Of a DNA stretch of 64,000 bases, positions 37,060 through 46,398 are shown piece after piece. A model generated the notes under the pieces. That model made no database searches. It had not been told where the DNA came from and saw nothing but the letters and a program-made list of their open reading frames with translations. The number at the start of each line of letters is the position of its first letter. The first letter of the stretch is position 1. The translations under genes were made by a program, and so were the position numbers. This DNA comes from Bacteroidota bacterium (GTDB lineage: Bacteria > Bacteroidota > Bacteroidia > Cytophagales > Cyclobacteriaceae): positions 1-64,000 of the forward strand of contig JAJRQT010000165.1 in assembly GCA_024280115.1 (NCBI GenBank), read 5' to 3'.

Positions 37060-37833
37060 ATGTTTTTTATTTTATCAAAAATTCTGGGTTATTTCATAAA
37101 GCCATTCAATCTGATTCTACTTTTTTTATTGCTCTCTCTTTTTATAAAGAATAGATTATGGAAACAGCGATTGAGGTATATCTCGCTGGCGTTTTTTTTA
37201 TTTTTTTCAAATGGAATCATTTTTAATGAATGTATGCTGTTGTGGGAAAAACCCGCAATATCCATAGCGGATCTTCAAGGAAATTTCGATTTGGCGGTGG
37301 TTTTGGGAGGAACCGCTGATGCAAACCGTGAGCCAAAAGACAGACTTTTTTTTCATAAAAGTGGTGCCGATCGAATAACTCATGCGCTCAATTTGTATCA
37401 TGCGGGAAAAGTAAAGAAAATACTGTTTACCGGTGGTAATTCGCAAGTTTTTGAAGATCCGGAAAGAGACAACACTCCTATATATGATTTTTATGTAATG
37501 TGTGGTGTGGCTCCGGAAGATATAATTATAGAAAGTTCATCGAGAAATACACATGAAAATGCACTTTTTGTAAAAGATCTTGTTGCGAATAATTCAAAGA
37601 GTGGAAAGGTGATTTTAATTACCTCCGCATTTCATATGCGCAGATCTGAAGGATGTTTCAAAAAAGTAGGTATTGATGTGACCGGGTTCAGCACTGATTT
37701 TTATACTGTTTTACCCAAAAACAGGTTTGCAATTGATGGCATAATCCCCTCGACTTACGTGCTTGGAGACTGGAGTTTCCTCATTAAAGAATGGATCGGC
37801 TACATAGCTTATTGGATGGCAGGGTATATTTAG
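37060..37833 (+). CDS. YdcF/ElyC-like DUF218 protein
   Basis: Protein of 257 residues, close to the length of E. coli ElyC (259). Two N-terminal membrane spans (about 3-27 and 33-52) precede a DUF218 domain: LAVVLGGTADANREPKDR, GADRITHALNLYHAGKVKKILFTGG, ESSSRNTHENALF, and VILITSAFHMRRSEGCFKKVG. ElyC is involved in envelope biogenesis and lipid-carrier metabolism. It follows the ABC transporter by 4 bases and is almost certainly cotranscribed, which hints that the transporter also serves the envelope. Confidence 0.85.
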   Translation: MFFILSKILGYFIKPFNLILLFLLLSLFIKNRLWKQRLRYISLAFFLFFSNGIIFNECMLLWEKPAISIADLQGNFDLAVVLGGTADANREPKDRLFFHKSGADRITHALNLYHAGKVKKILFTGGNSQVFEDPERDNTPIYDFYVMCGVAPEDIIIESSSRNTHENALFVKDLVANNSKSGKVILITSAFHMRRSEGCFKKVGIDVTGFSTDFYTVLPKNRFAIDGIIPSTYVLGDWSFLIKEWIGYIAYWMAGYI

Positions 37834-37891
37834 GAAACGGAGTCACCATTTTACGCATAGGAATTTTTTTTAGTAGAGGTTTTTACAGGAA

Positions 37892-39256
37892 TTACTTAAC
37901 CCAAATGGTTTTTTGATTAGTAAATTCCCTTATTCCCAGGAAGGAGAGCTCTCTGCCATAGCCCGAATTTTTAATTCCACCGAATGGAACAGCAGGATCA
38001 GAAAACATCATTTGATTGATGTAAATGGCACCACTTTCTATTTTTTCCGCAATTGATTTTGCCTTTTCCAAATCATCTGTCCATAGAGAGCCCCCCAGTC
38101 CAAAGGGGCTGTTATTGGCGATTTCAATGGCTTCCTGCTCATCTTTCACCACAAAAAATGAAGCGACAGGTCCGAATATTTCATCATCATATGCTGGCAT
38201 TCCCGGTTTCAAATTTCCAAGAATCATAGGTGGGAAAAAAGCGGATTCAATTTTTTTGGGCAACGTGCCGTAAAGAATTGAAGCACCTGCCACAATACTT
38301 TTTTGTACCTGTCCAAATATTTCCTCTGCCAGATCAGGTCTGGCCAAAGTCGCAAAATCAGTATCACTATTTATTGGATTTCCGTATTTCAATTTTTGCA
38401 GACTCTTAATAAAAAGTGCAGTGAATTCATCGGCAATTTCCTTTTCGAGGATAAATCTTTTGGCTGCAATACAGCTCTGCCCCGCATTGAGCATTCGCGC
38501 TTTAACGGCAACTTCGGCGGCTATTTTAATATCAGCATTTTTCAACACTATAAAAGGATCGCTTCCCCCAAGCTCCAACACGCTTTTTTTAAGGTTAAAT
38601 CCAGCTTTTCCGGCGACACTTTTTCCGGCCAATTCGCTGCCTGTTAATGTCACGGCTGAAACTAAATTGTGGTCAATTACACTTCCCACATTTTTTGCAC
38701 CAATCAGTAGTGTGCTGAAAATGCCATCCGGGGAACCTGCGTTTTTGAATACATTTTCAATGTCCATTGCGCAACCCGGCACATTCGATGCATGTTTTAA
38801 CAGACATGTATTCCCCGCCATAATTGCCGGAGCGGCAAACCGGAAAACTTGCCAAAAGGGAAAGTTCCATGGCATCACGGCAAGTACTACTCCAATAGGA
38901 TTGTAATGAATATATGCTTCACCATGAGGCGTTTCGAGTGGTACGTCTTTAAGAAAATCTTCTGCTTTATCAGCGTAGTATTCACATACTTTAGCACATT
39001 TATTTATTTCGGCAATTGATTCCTTCAAAGGTTTACCCATCTCCAGGGTGATGGATTTGCTGTAATGATCTATATTTTTAATCAGCTCTGAGGCGACCGA
39101 TTTCAACAGCGCTGACCTCTCGTTGTTGTTTGTATCTCGCCATTGAAGATAGGCTTGATGGGCGAGTTCAATTTTTTTACTTACTTCAATTTCACTTGTC
39201 CCTTTGTAACTTTTTAAGACTTTGCCATCATAAGGGTTGACTGATCGGAATTGCAT
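37892..39256 (-). CDS. Succinate-semialdehyde-type aldehyde dehydrogenase
   Basis: Protein of 454 residues. Starts MQFRSVNPYDGKVLKSY, the standard opening of the NAD(P)-dependent succinate-semialdehyde dehydrogenase group. It carries MPWNFPFWQVFR, NTCLLKHASN, catalytic Glu in LELGGSDPFIV and Cys in NAGQSCIAAKRFI, and the late NSPFGLGGSLWT. The likely reaction is oxidation of succinate semialdehyde or a similar short aldehyde, though specificity cannot be proved. Its first 43 bases overlap the end of the EI24 gene, but the start fits the family well. Confidence 0.88.
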   Translation of the reverse strand: MQFRSVNPYDGKVLKSYKGTSEIEVSKKIELAHQAYLQWRDTNNNERSALLKSVASELIKNIDHYSKSITLEMGKPLKESIAEINKCAKVCEYYADKAEDFLKDVPLETPHGEAYIHYNPIGVVLAVMPWNFPFWQVFRFAAPAIMAGNTCLLKHASNVPGCAMDIENVFKNAGSPDGIFSTLLIGAKNVGSVIDHNLVSAVTLTGSELAGKSVAGKAGFNLKKSVLELGGSDPFIVLKNADIKIAAEVAVKARMLNAGQSCIAAKRFILEKEIADEFTALFIKSLQKLKYGNPINSDTDFATLARPDLAEEIFGQVQKSIVAGASILYGTLPKKIESAFFPPMILGNLKPGMPAYDDEIFGPVASFFVVKDEQEAIEIANNSPFGLGGSLWTDDLEKAKSIAEKIESGAIYINQMMFSDPAVPFGGIKNSGYGRELSFLGIREFTNQKTIWVK

Positions 39257-40020
39257 AGGATACTTTTTCTTTTTTCAACGTAATTTAAAGATAAACCGGA
39301 GGCAACAAGGGCCAATACTGGGGCGAATAAAACTCCAAGCAATGGTATTAAAATGATAATATTAAAAAAAAGTCCATTGCCTAGAACCAAACCCAAATAA
39401 CCATTAATCACCTTTCTACTTTCTTTGATGCTAAGATTGAAATGTTCGTTTCTGTAGTCAGCCATGGCATAACCCATGAAGTAACTTTCCAGTATTAAAA
39501 TAGCGATTGGTGCTAAAGGCAGTATCCAGGTGATGAGAAAGAAAATCACGAGCACCAGGATCGTAAGTAATACTTCCAAAACAAAATTTCTTAAAGCAAT
39601 TCTAATGCCCCTGGTACAATTTAATAAGTATTTGCTTGTACATGGTATAGCAATGGTACCGGTATCAATCGTCTGTACTTTCGATGAAATAAATGCAAAT
39701 AGTGGTGCCAGGGAGATTAGGGCTATATATCTGTAAACCTTTAAGTAAAGGAAAAATACACTTGCTCTGATCACCAGGAGCAAAAGACCTTCAATAAATG
39801 AATGCATTGTCTTGTCTGAGCTGGCAGTCTCAAAATTTTGGAGAAAATCATCAATGATAATTCCTGAAGTTTTTATCGCAAATATGACGATCAGGATGGC
39901 GGTGATGAAATTAATGATGGCAGGGATGATCATTAGCTTCCATAAATTATTGTTATCAATAAATCTGAACGCCCTCCAATAGAATTTGAAGGATAATTTT
40001 ATTTGATGTAAAAAATCCAT
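39214..40020 (-). CDS. EI24 domain (CysZ-like) membrane protein
   Basis: Protein of 268 residues with the EI24/CysZ pattern: an N-terminal amphipathic segment (FYWRAFRFI), then spans at about 30-52, 75-105, 155-190 and 210-245, with the conserved YFMGYAMADYRNEHF element before the last pair. CysZ is a sulfate permease in enterobacteria, but Bacteroidota EI24 proteins are not characterised. The 3' end overlaps the start of the aldehyde dehydrogenase by 43 bases; the last 20 residues (after LNYVEKRK) are outside the domain. Confidence 0.8.
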   Translation of the reverse strand: MDFLHQIKLSFKFYWRAFRFIDNNNLWKLMIIPAIINFITAILIVIFAIKTSGIIIDDFLQNFETASSDKTMHSFIEGLLLLVIRASVFFLYLKVYRYIALISLAPLFAFISSKVQTIDTGTIAIPCTSKYLLNCTRGIRIALRNFVLEVLLTILVLVIFFLITWILPLAPIAILILESYFMGYAMADYRNEHFNLSIKESRKVINGYLGLVLGNGLFFNIIILIPLLGVLFAPVLALVASGLSLNYVEKRKSILCNSDQSTLMMAKS

Positions 40021-40269
40021 TTCTACCGTCCCTGAATTTTAAAAATATACAAAATAGGATTAAAGTCCTACTTGATTATAAAACTGTTATTGTGATAAGT
40101 GTGTTTATTGTCACAATTTTTTCTTTAAGTATGTTGTTTTTTTGCAAAATCAATTCACCTTTTAAGGTCATTTCCTTTAAAAGAGGCTTCTTTCTACCGA
40201 TCTTTACAGAAACAATTGACTTTTTTAAAGAAATCTGAATTTTAATATTTCCTTTCAAATATCAGACAC

Positions 40270-41268
40270 ATGAATCTACTCGATTTAATAAAAGAAAATG
40301 CACAGAAACAATTGAAAAGAATTGTACTTCCCGAGGGTGAGGAAGAGCGAACCTTAAAGGCCGCTGATATTGTTTTGAAAAATGGATATGCTGAAATCAT
40401 TTTAATTGGAAATCCAGCAAAGATCCATGAATTGGCAACATTATATGGGCTAGAAAACATAACAAAAGCCAATATCATCGATCCGAAAAATTTTGAAAAA
40501 GAAGGTGTATATACTGACCTGATGGTGCAATTGAGGATTCACAAAGGGATGACCAAAGAAAAAGCAAAGGAGTTGATAAAAAACCCCTTGTATCTCGCCA
40601 CGTTGATGATAAAAAATGGCGATGCCGATGGAGAAGTTGCCGGCGCCAACAATGCTACCGGAGATGTACTAAGGCCTGCATTTCAATATGTGAAAACACT
40701 GCCGGGAATTAGTGTGGTATCTGGTGCATTTATTATGATTTTACCGGAGAAAACATTTGGTGAAGATGGGATGCTTGTATTTGCTGATTGTGCCGTACAT
40801 CCGGATCCTGATGACAAACAATTAGCTGAGATCGCTGTAGCAACCGCAAATACGGCAAGAGCAATTGCCAGAATCGAACCGAGGATTGCAATGTTGAGTT
40901 TTTCAACGAAAGGAAGTGCCAAACATGAGATGGCGGACAAGGTGATTTCCGCCACAAAAATTGCCAGAGAAATGGAACCGTCGTTGCAAATCGATGGCGA
41001 GCTTCAGGCAGATGCGGCGCTGGTGGAGGCCATAGGAATTAAAAAAGCTCCGGGAAGTAATATTGCAGGAAATGCAAATGTGTTGGTATTTCCAAACCTG
41101 GAATCTGGCAATATCGCCTATAAACTGGTGGAGCGACTGGCAAATGCACAAGCGATAGGACCAATTCTTCAGGGGATGGCAGCACCTATCAATGATTTAT
41201 CCAGGGGATGTTCTGTTGATGATATAGTAAATATGGTAGCGATTACAGCAAACCAGGCAATGAAATAA
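40270..41268 (+). CDS. pta: Phosphate acetyltransferase
   Basis: Protein of 332 residues, the short catalytic-only form. Motifs: RIVLPEGEEERTLKAA near the N-terminus, LIKNPLYLATLMIKNGDADGEVAGA, SGAFIMIL, FADCAVHPDPDDKQLAEIA, and the C-terminal SNIAGNANVLVFPNLESGNIAYKL. It converts acetyl-CoA and phosphate to acetyl phosphate. It is the first gene of a plus-strand set with a 3-hydroxyacyl-CoA dehydrogenase and acetate kinase (gaps of 13 and 24 bases), so acetyl-phosphate is passed on to AckA for ATP. Confidence 0.95.
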   Translation: MNLLDLIKENAQKQLKRIVLPEGEEERTLKAADIVLKNGYAEIILIGNPAKIHELATLYGLENITKANIIDPKNFEKEGVYTDLMVQLRIHKGMTKEKAKELIKNPLYLATLMIKNGDADGEVAGANNATGDVLRPAFQYVKTLPGISVVSGAFIMILPEKTFGEDGMLVFADCAVHPDPDDKQLAEIAVATANTARAIARIEPRIAMLSFSTKGSAKHEMADKVISATKIAREMEPSLQIDGELQADAALVEAIGIKKAPGSNIAGNANVLVFPNLESGNIAYKLVERLANAQAIGPILQGMAAPINDLSRGCSVDDIVNMVAITANQAMK

Positions 41269-41281
41269 ATAATATAATATT

Positions 41282-42259
41282 ATGAGTTATTCTGTAGAAT
41301 CTATTGAGGGGTACGCGATAAAACGAAGGGATAAACCTGTTGAGAAAAAGAGCCGATATGAATTTACCAAAGTGGGTATTGTAGGTTGCGGTATTCTTGG
41401 ACAGGAAATTTCGAGAATGGTGAGCGCTCATGGAATAGAGGTAATTTTTATTGAAATATCTGAAGAGAAAATTCAAGCCGCTTTGAACAGTCTGGCCACA
41501 GAACTGGATGCCATGATAGGTAGGTGGGGAATGACCGAGAGTGAAAAAAGAGCCATTCTTTCAAGAATAAAGGGCACAATGAACTACGAAGATCTCGAAG
41601 GAGCGGATATTGTTATTGAATCTGTAAAATCGCGGTCAAGAGAGAGCAGTGTCGATCTGAGAAAGCGGATATTCAGAGAAGTAGAAAAATATATTGATCC
41701 CGATGCGATCATCGCGACCAACTCAACAACACTCGTGATTACAGAAATGTCTTCGGAACTGGAATATCCGGAAAGGTGTGTGAGCCTGCATTTTTTATCT
41801 CCGGCAGATAAAATTCCTGTTGTAGAAATTGCCAGGGGGCTTAATACCTCTGATGATACTTTTGAAAAAGTTTGCCAGTTTGCCAGGTTGTTTGATAAAA
41901 AGGTGGTTCAGGTAATAGAATCTCCAGGCATCATCAGTACCCGTCTTATTGCCCCACTCATCAACGAGGCTTGTGAGATTTTGCTGGAAGGCGTTGGTAA
42001 TTTACAAGATATTGATGCTACTATGAAAATGGGTTTTGGTTTTCCATTGGGGCCTTTTGAATTAGCTGATAAAATCGGTCTGGATACTATTGTTCGCTGG
42101 TTGGACAATCTGTACAATGAATTTGGTGACCTCAAATACAAGGCGTCACCATTGTTGAAAAAAATGGTAAGGGCCAATCATCTCGGCAGGGAGACCCTAA
42201 AAGGTTTCTATCTATACGATGAAGAGGGTAAGAAGGTAGAACAATTAGAAAAAGATTAA
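41282..42259 (+). CDS. 3-hydroxyacyl-CoA dehydrogenase
   Basis: Protein of 325 residues. A 30-residue N-terminal extension (MSYSVESIEGYAIKRRDKPV) precedes the NAD-binding Rossmann motif VGIVGCGILGQEIS. Then come FIEISEEKI, IVIESV, the catalytic-region SLHFLSPADKIPVVEIARG, and the C-terminal domain (NEACEILLEGVGNLQDIDATMKMGFGFPLGPFELADKIGLD). This is the 3-hydroxybutyryl-CoA dehydrogenase fold, which links acetoacetyl-CoA and 3-hydroxybutyryl-CoA. Its position between pta and ackA is uncommon and suggests coupling of acyl-CoA flow to acetate formation. The extension has no known domain. Confidence 0.88.
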   Translation: MSYSVESIEGYAIKRRDKPVEKKSRYEFTKVGIVGCGILGQEISRMVSAHGIEVIFIEISEEKIQAALNSLATELDAMIGRWGMTESEKRAILSRIKGTMNYEDLEGADIVIESVKSRSRESSVDLRKRIFREVEKYIDPDAIIATNSTTLVITEMSSELEYPERCVSLHFLSPADKIPVVEIARGLNTSDDTFEKVCQFARLFDKKVVQVIESPGIISTRLIAPLINEACEILLEGVGNLQDIDATMKMGFGFPLGPFELADKIGLDTIVRWLDNLYNEFGDLKYKASPLLKKMVRANHLGRETLKGFYLYDEEGKKVEQLEKD

Positions 42260-42283
42260 TTAAACCAATTCAAATATAATTCA

Positions 42284-43498
42284 ATGATCGTACTGGTAAT
42301 AAATTCAGGCAGCTCCTCGATAAAGTATCAACTTTTTGAGATGGATAAAAAGGAAGTCATCGCCAAGGGACTTGTTGACAAAATTGGAATGGCAGATTCC
42401 TCCCTGTTCAATAAAAGAATGGATGGTGATGAAGTAAAACTGGAGGGTGAAATCATTGATCATCAGGCGGGGATAGAATTTGTATTGGGGGTTTTGATAA
42501 GTGAAAAACACGGGTCTTTGGAATCTCTGGATGAAATTGATGCAGTAGGTCACCGAGTTGTACATGGGGGTGAATCGTTTCATGACAGTGCACTGATTAA
42601 TGACCACGTTGTTGATAAAATTGTAGAATGCGTTTCTTTGGCTCCATTGCATAATCCTCCAAACCTCAAAGGAATTAATGCCATTTTTGATCTGATGCCC
42701 AATACACCCCAGGTAGCGGTATTTGATACTGCTTTCCATCAAACTATGCCTAAGTCCGCTTATATGTATGCTATTCCTTATTCACTTTATAAAAAATATG
42801 GACTGAGGAAATATGGATTTCATGGGACAAGTCATCAATACGTTTCAAGAAGGGCTTGTGAAATTATTGGGGTTGATTATAATACACAAAAAATCATCAC
42901 CTGCCACCTTGGAAATGGAGGTTCAATTACCGCTATTAGGCACGGAAAATCTGTGGATACTTCCATGGGATTAACACCTGTAGAGGGGATGATCATGGGC
43001 ACAAGGAGCGGGGATCTCGATTTAGGAGTGCTTACCTATATAATGGAAAGGGAAGAGCTCAGCGTTAAGGAGGCGAATACACTAATAAACAAGCACAGTG
43101 GAATGTTGGGTATTTCGGGGGTATCATCAGATATGAGGGAGATAGAGCAGGCCTCAGAAGACGGAAATGACAGGGCCAAACTGGCGTTGGAAATGTATGA
43201 TTACAGAATAATAAAGTATATTGGATCGTATGCCGCTGCCATGAGCGGAGTTGATATGATTGTATTTGCCGGCGGTATTGGTGAAAATGCTGACGGGGTA
43301 CGGGAATCAATTTGTAAAAAATTAGATTATTTGGGGCTGGATTTTGATACCGAAAAAAATAATGGACTGCGCTCCAGGGAAGCCATCATCAGCAAACCTG
43401 ATTCTAAAGTGAAAGTATTGGTAGTCCCAACAAACGAAGAATTGGTTATCGCCCAGGAGACCGTTAAAGTGTTTGAGAAGGAAAAAGAGAAGGTGTAA
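42284..43498 (+). CDS. ackA: Acetate kinase
   Basis: Protein of 404 residues with the ASKHA kinase signature at the start (VLVINSGSSSIKYQLF), GHRVVHGG, AVFDTAFHQTMP, KYGFHGTSHQYV, HLGNGGSITAI, STMG-like SMGLTPVEGMIMGTRSGDLD and the late FAGGIGENA. It makes ATP and acetate from acetyl phosphate. Third gene of the pta set. Confidence 0.97.
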   Translation: MIVLVINSGSSSIKYQLFEMDKKEVIAKGLVDKIGMADSSLFNKRMDGDEVKLEGEIIDHQAGIEFVLGVLISEKHGSLESLDEIDAVGHRVVHGGESFHDSALINDHVVDKIVECVSLAPLHNPPNLKGINAIFDLMPNTPQVAVFDTAFHQTMPKSAYMYAIPYSLYKKYGLRKYGFHGTSHQYVSRRACEIIGVDYNTQKIITCHLGNGGSITAIRHGKSVDTSMGLTPVEGMIMGTRSGDLDLGVLTYIMEREELSVKEANTLINKHSGMLGISGVSSDMREIEQASEDGNDRAKLALEMYDYRIIKYIGSYAAAMSGVDMIVFAGGIGENADGVRESICKKLDYLGLDFDTEKNNGLRSREAIISKPDSKVKVLVVPTNEELVIAQETVKVFEKEKEKV

Positions 43499-43580
43499 TT
43501 GTAAGGTGATTGAAGTGGCTGAAGGTCATGTTCCTATTTTCGTTTGTTGTGATCGCACTAAATTTGGTAAAATTATTTTG

Positions 43581-44543
43581 ATGAGATACTCCATAATTTT
43601 TGTCTTAGCTCTGATGTCTCATTCAGTTTTCTCTCAATCGAAATTTGACGGTAAATGGACAGATGGCAATCTAAGTTTTAGTGCTTTTTTCGTAGATAAT
43701 CATTTTATTCAATTTGAGGGAGGTGATCTGCATGAAGGTGGCTCAATGTTTTATGGAGAACTGTTATCAGATAGTAAATTCAAATTATTAGGAAGAACAT
43801 CGAATGACCAATACCCGCCAAGTTATGGCGAAGAAAATGATTTTATGGAGTATAAAAATGTGCAAAGTTTTGAACTTTTGGTTTTAAAAGCGCCCAATGG
43901 TAAAATAAAAGGGTTGCTCCAAAAACAAAAAATTAACCTTGGAGATTTGGTGATTAGAAATAAAGTAAACCATCAATTGGCTGGAGAATATCAAATAGTT
44001 GACTCAGGAAAAAAAGTCACCTTTTTACCCAATCAACTTAAAGTTGAAGGCTTGTCAGTAGGTGAAAGATATAAATTTGAAACAGAATACGATTTCCCAA
44101 TTGATGTAATGACTTTCGAAAGTGAGTCCTTATATTTTGTAAAAAACAAAAATACAATTGATTTATATAATGCAAAACTTGATGGATATGATGAGTTTGA
44201 TAAGGGAGAATTATTATTAAAGCTTGTTTTAATAAAGAAACTTCCAATTAATCCAACTCAATTATCAGGTGAATACTCATTTGCTTCTACAATACCTATG
44301 ATTAATGGCATCTTGTTTCATTACTCTTTGGATGAACTTAGAATTATCCGGAATGAAATTTTTGCAAGACATGGGTATCAATTTAAAAGTAAAGAATTAA
44401 TGGGGTATTTTGAATCGAAATCATGGTACAAGCCGCAATTTAATGATGTAACTAAAAATCTATTAGAATTAGAAAAGATAAATATTCAGCAAATTAAATA
44501 TGTTGAAGCAAGAAAAATGCAAATAAAAAATGTAAATGAATGA
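43581..44543 (+). CDS. Secreted YARHG domain protein
   Basis: Start chosen at the ATG at 43581, which gives a signal peptide (MRYSIIFVLALMSHSVFSQ); the frame is open upstream to 43473 and overlaps ackA, but that part is not credible. The body is beta-rich and unrecognised (FDGKWTDGNLSFSAFF...). Near the C-terminus the YARHG domain is clear: LDELRIIRNEIFARHGYQF then FESKSWYKPQF. YARHG domains occur in secreted proteins and are thought to bind ligands at the cell surface. The upstream gap to ackA is 82 bases. Function unknown. Confidence 0.82.
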   Translation: MRYSIIFVLALMSHSVFSQSKFDGKWTDGNLSFSAFFVDNHFIQFEGGDLHEGGSMFYGELLSDSKFKLLGRTSNDQYPPSYGEENDFMEYKNVQSFELLVLKAPNGKIKGLLQKQKINLGDLVIRNKVNHQLAGEYQIVDSGKKVTFLPNQLKVEGLSVGERYKFETEYDFPIDVMTFESESLYFVKNKNTIDLYNAKLDGYDEFDKGELLLKLVLIKKLPINPTQLSGEYSFASTIPMINGILFHYSLDELRIIRNEIFARHGYQFKSKELMGYFESKSWYKPQFNDVTKNLLELEKINIQQIKYVEARKMQIKNVNE

Positions 44544-44578
44544 GCTGGTAGTATCGAGGTAGCTAACCTTTTACCTGT

Positions 44579-45796
44579 TCAACCTCCCCCCACCTTCCCG
44601 GCAACCTCAATTACCTCATCCCAAACCCGGAATAAGTTTTTGTAACAGATCTTTTCGATGTCCTCCGGGGTATAACCTCTTATCAACAATTCATGGATGA
44701 GATCCGGATATTTGGAAGCATCTTCCAGACCAATTGGCAAATTATCCACACCATCAAAGTCAGAACCAAAACCTACATAATCAATGCCTGCGATCTCAAC
44801 CACATGATCTATATGATCGGCAACAATCGAAATGTTGCCTAAGAAAGCAGGAGAATTTTTTATGGAGTCAATCTCGGCTTTTATTGCCGGATCGTTCCGG
44901 TCGGCGCCGGCCTTTATTTTAGCTTCTACTTTGTCAAGTCTTTTATTGCCTTGTGGTGAAAGAAAAAATGACCCGAAATTGATCATGATAACACCCTTGT
45001 TTTTTGCCAATAGTTTTATCATATCATCAGAAACATTCCGTTCGAAACCAGGGGTGAAGTGCCTGCAGGACGAATGGGAAGCAATCACCGGTGCTTTAGA
45101 AACTTTTACCGCCTGGTAAAAAGCGCTGTCGGAAACATGGGCAACATCTACCATAATTCCAAGCCGGTTCATGCGCTCAATGACTTTATACCCAAATGGA
45201 CTCAGGCCTCCATTGGTGTATTTCTGATCATAGGATGAATCGCTGATGTGATTGTCTTTAGAATGTGTCAGTGTTATGTACCGGATCCCTTTTTTATATA
45301 ATACATCCAGATTCTCCAGTTTACCCTCCACAGGAGCGCCATTTTCCAATCCCATTGGCAATGAAATCAGGTTATTAGAGAAATTCTTTTTAATGTCATT
45401 GGGCGTCATTGCAAGGGCAAATTTATCATGGTGATCAGTGCACAATTTTTCTACACTTGCAATAAGCTCCATCGCCAGATCCATGGCTCCGTTGAATTCT
45501 TTCGCGGCAGGAATATAAATCGACATAAACGGGGCGTCAAGCCCACCCTTTTTTGCTCTAACATAATCGAAATGTCCAGCATCGGTTTGCACGGTGACAT
45601 CTTCCATTTTATTATGCAACCGGTAAGGTAAATCTACATGTCCGTCAACAATTATAAATTCCTTGCTCAGTCTTTCTGCTTCGGCAGCCAGATCCCTGGT
45701 AGTCTCGACGCTATGTTCATTTTTTTCGGAACTTTTAGGATTGCTACACGAAAATGAAAGAAAGGACAGGGTTATAAGGAAAAATAAATTTTTCAT
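44579..45796 (-). CDS. Membrane dipeptidase (family M19), lipoprotein
   Basis: Protein of 405 residues with a lipoprotein signal (lipobox SFSC, Cys17). The zinc ligands of renal-type dipeptidases are all visible: HVD in VDGHVDLPYRL, Glu in MGLENGAPVEG, His in VDVAHVSDSAFY and in IASHSSCRHFTPG, then the Asp in YVGFGSDFDGV. M19 enzymes cleave dipeptides, including D-containing ones, at the cell surface or in the periplasm. A membrane protein gene lies just upstream, six bases away on the same strand. Confidence 0.93.
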   Translation of the reverse strand: MKNLFFLITLSFLSFSCSNPKSSEKNEHSVETTRDLAAEAERLSKEFIIVDGHVDLPYRLHNKMEDVTVQTDAGHFDYVRAKKGGLDAPFMSIYIPAAKEFNGAMDLAMELIASVEKLCTDHHDKFALAMTPNDIKKNFSNNLISLPMGLENGAPVEGKLENLDVLYKKGIRYITLTHSKDNHISDSSYDQKYTNGGLSPFGYKVIERMNRLGIMVDVAHVSDSAFYQAVKVSKAPVIASHSSCRHFTPGFERNVSDDMIKLLAKNKGVIMINFGSFFLSPQGNKRLDKVEAKIKAGADRNDPAIKAEIDSIKNSPAFLGNISIVADHIDHVVEIAGIDYVGFGSDFDGVDNLPIGLEDASKYPDLIHELLIRGYTPEDIEKICYKNLFRVWDEVIEVAGKVGGG

Positions 45797-45802
45797 GAGA
45801 AA

Positions 45803-46303
45803 CTATTTATCTGGTATATCAAGCCCTTGAAGAATAATATTTTTATCGTTTTCCACAAGATGTAAATCTTGTACAACTTTTCGGGCATTCGGATTATTTA
45901 TGGAAAAAAGTACGATCATAATGCCAAAGAGTGCTGCAAATGGCTGAAAGTCCGTCAGGAAGAAACCGATGGATATCAATAAAGAAGAAATAGAGTAGGT
46001 AACAAACCGTATTGTGGTTCCTTTTTGATATATCACTAATTTATCAGGCAGAGGTTCTATCGACCTGGCTTCTGAAATACTATTTTTATATTTTTTATTT
46101 CCCCAGAGGATTAGTAACAGGCTGAATATAATTATAGGAATAAATACTGTCATTATATACTCCTGATTGATCATGGGAATAAGTGTTTCTGCTGTTGATT
46201 CAAGGTAAACCCATATGAAAAATAACAATGGGATTCCTATACTCAGATAGGCAATATTTATTAGTTTCCTGATGTATTCTTTCGCGTTTGAATTTCCTGA
46301 CAT
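45803..46303 (-). CDS. Hypothetical membrane protein, 166 residues
   Basis: Four predicted spans: about 17-35 (LSIGIPLLFFIWVYL), 47-64 (MTVFIPIIIFSLLLIL), and a close pair at about 100-135 (SISSLLISIGFFLTDF, FAALFGIMIVLFSI). A short soluble C-terminal tail (ARKVVQDLHLVENDKNIILQ) follows. No family recognised. It precedes the M19 dipeptidase by six bases and is probably cotranscribed with it. Confidence 0.7.
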   Translation of the reverse strand: MSGNSNAKEYIRKLINIAYLSIGIPLLFFIWVYLESTAETLIPMINQEYIMTVFIPIIIFSLLLILWGNKKYKNSISEARSIEPLPDKLVIYQKGTTIRFVTYSISSLLISIGFFLTDFQPFAALFGIMIVLFSINNPNARKVVQDLHLVENDKNIILQGLDIPDK

Positions 46304-46398
46304 GAAAAGTTACTTGAGATTTACTTTGCGCTAAAATAGACAAATCCTAAATTAGTCGCATGATAAACTTATTTTTAAGAAAAACTCTTTAAAAAATC

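Noticed and set aside
40055..40070. TAGGA-N6-TCCTA inverted repeat upstream of the EI24 gene
   Set aside because: Arms of five bases only; expected by chance and no matching copy seen.
40076..40258. 60-codon minus-strand frame between the EI24 gene and pta
   Set aside because: Lys/Ile-rich frame in AT-rich DNA without motif; it lies in the pta promoter region.
43473..43580. Upstream extension of the YARHG protein overlapping ackA
   Set aside because: Places 36 charged residues before a clear signal peptide.
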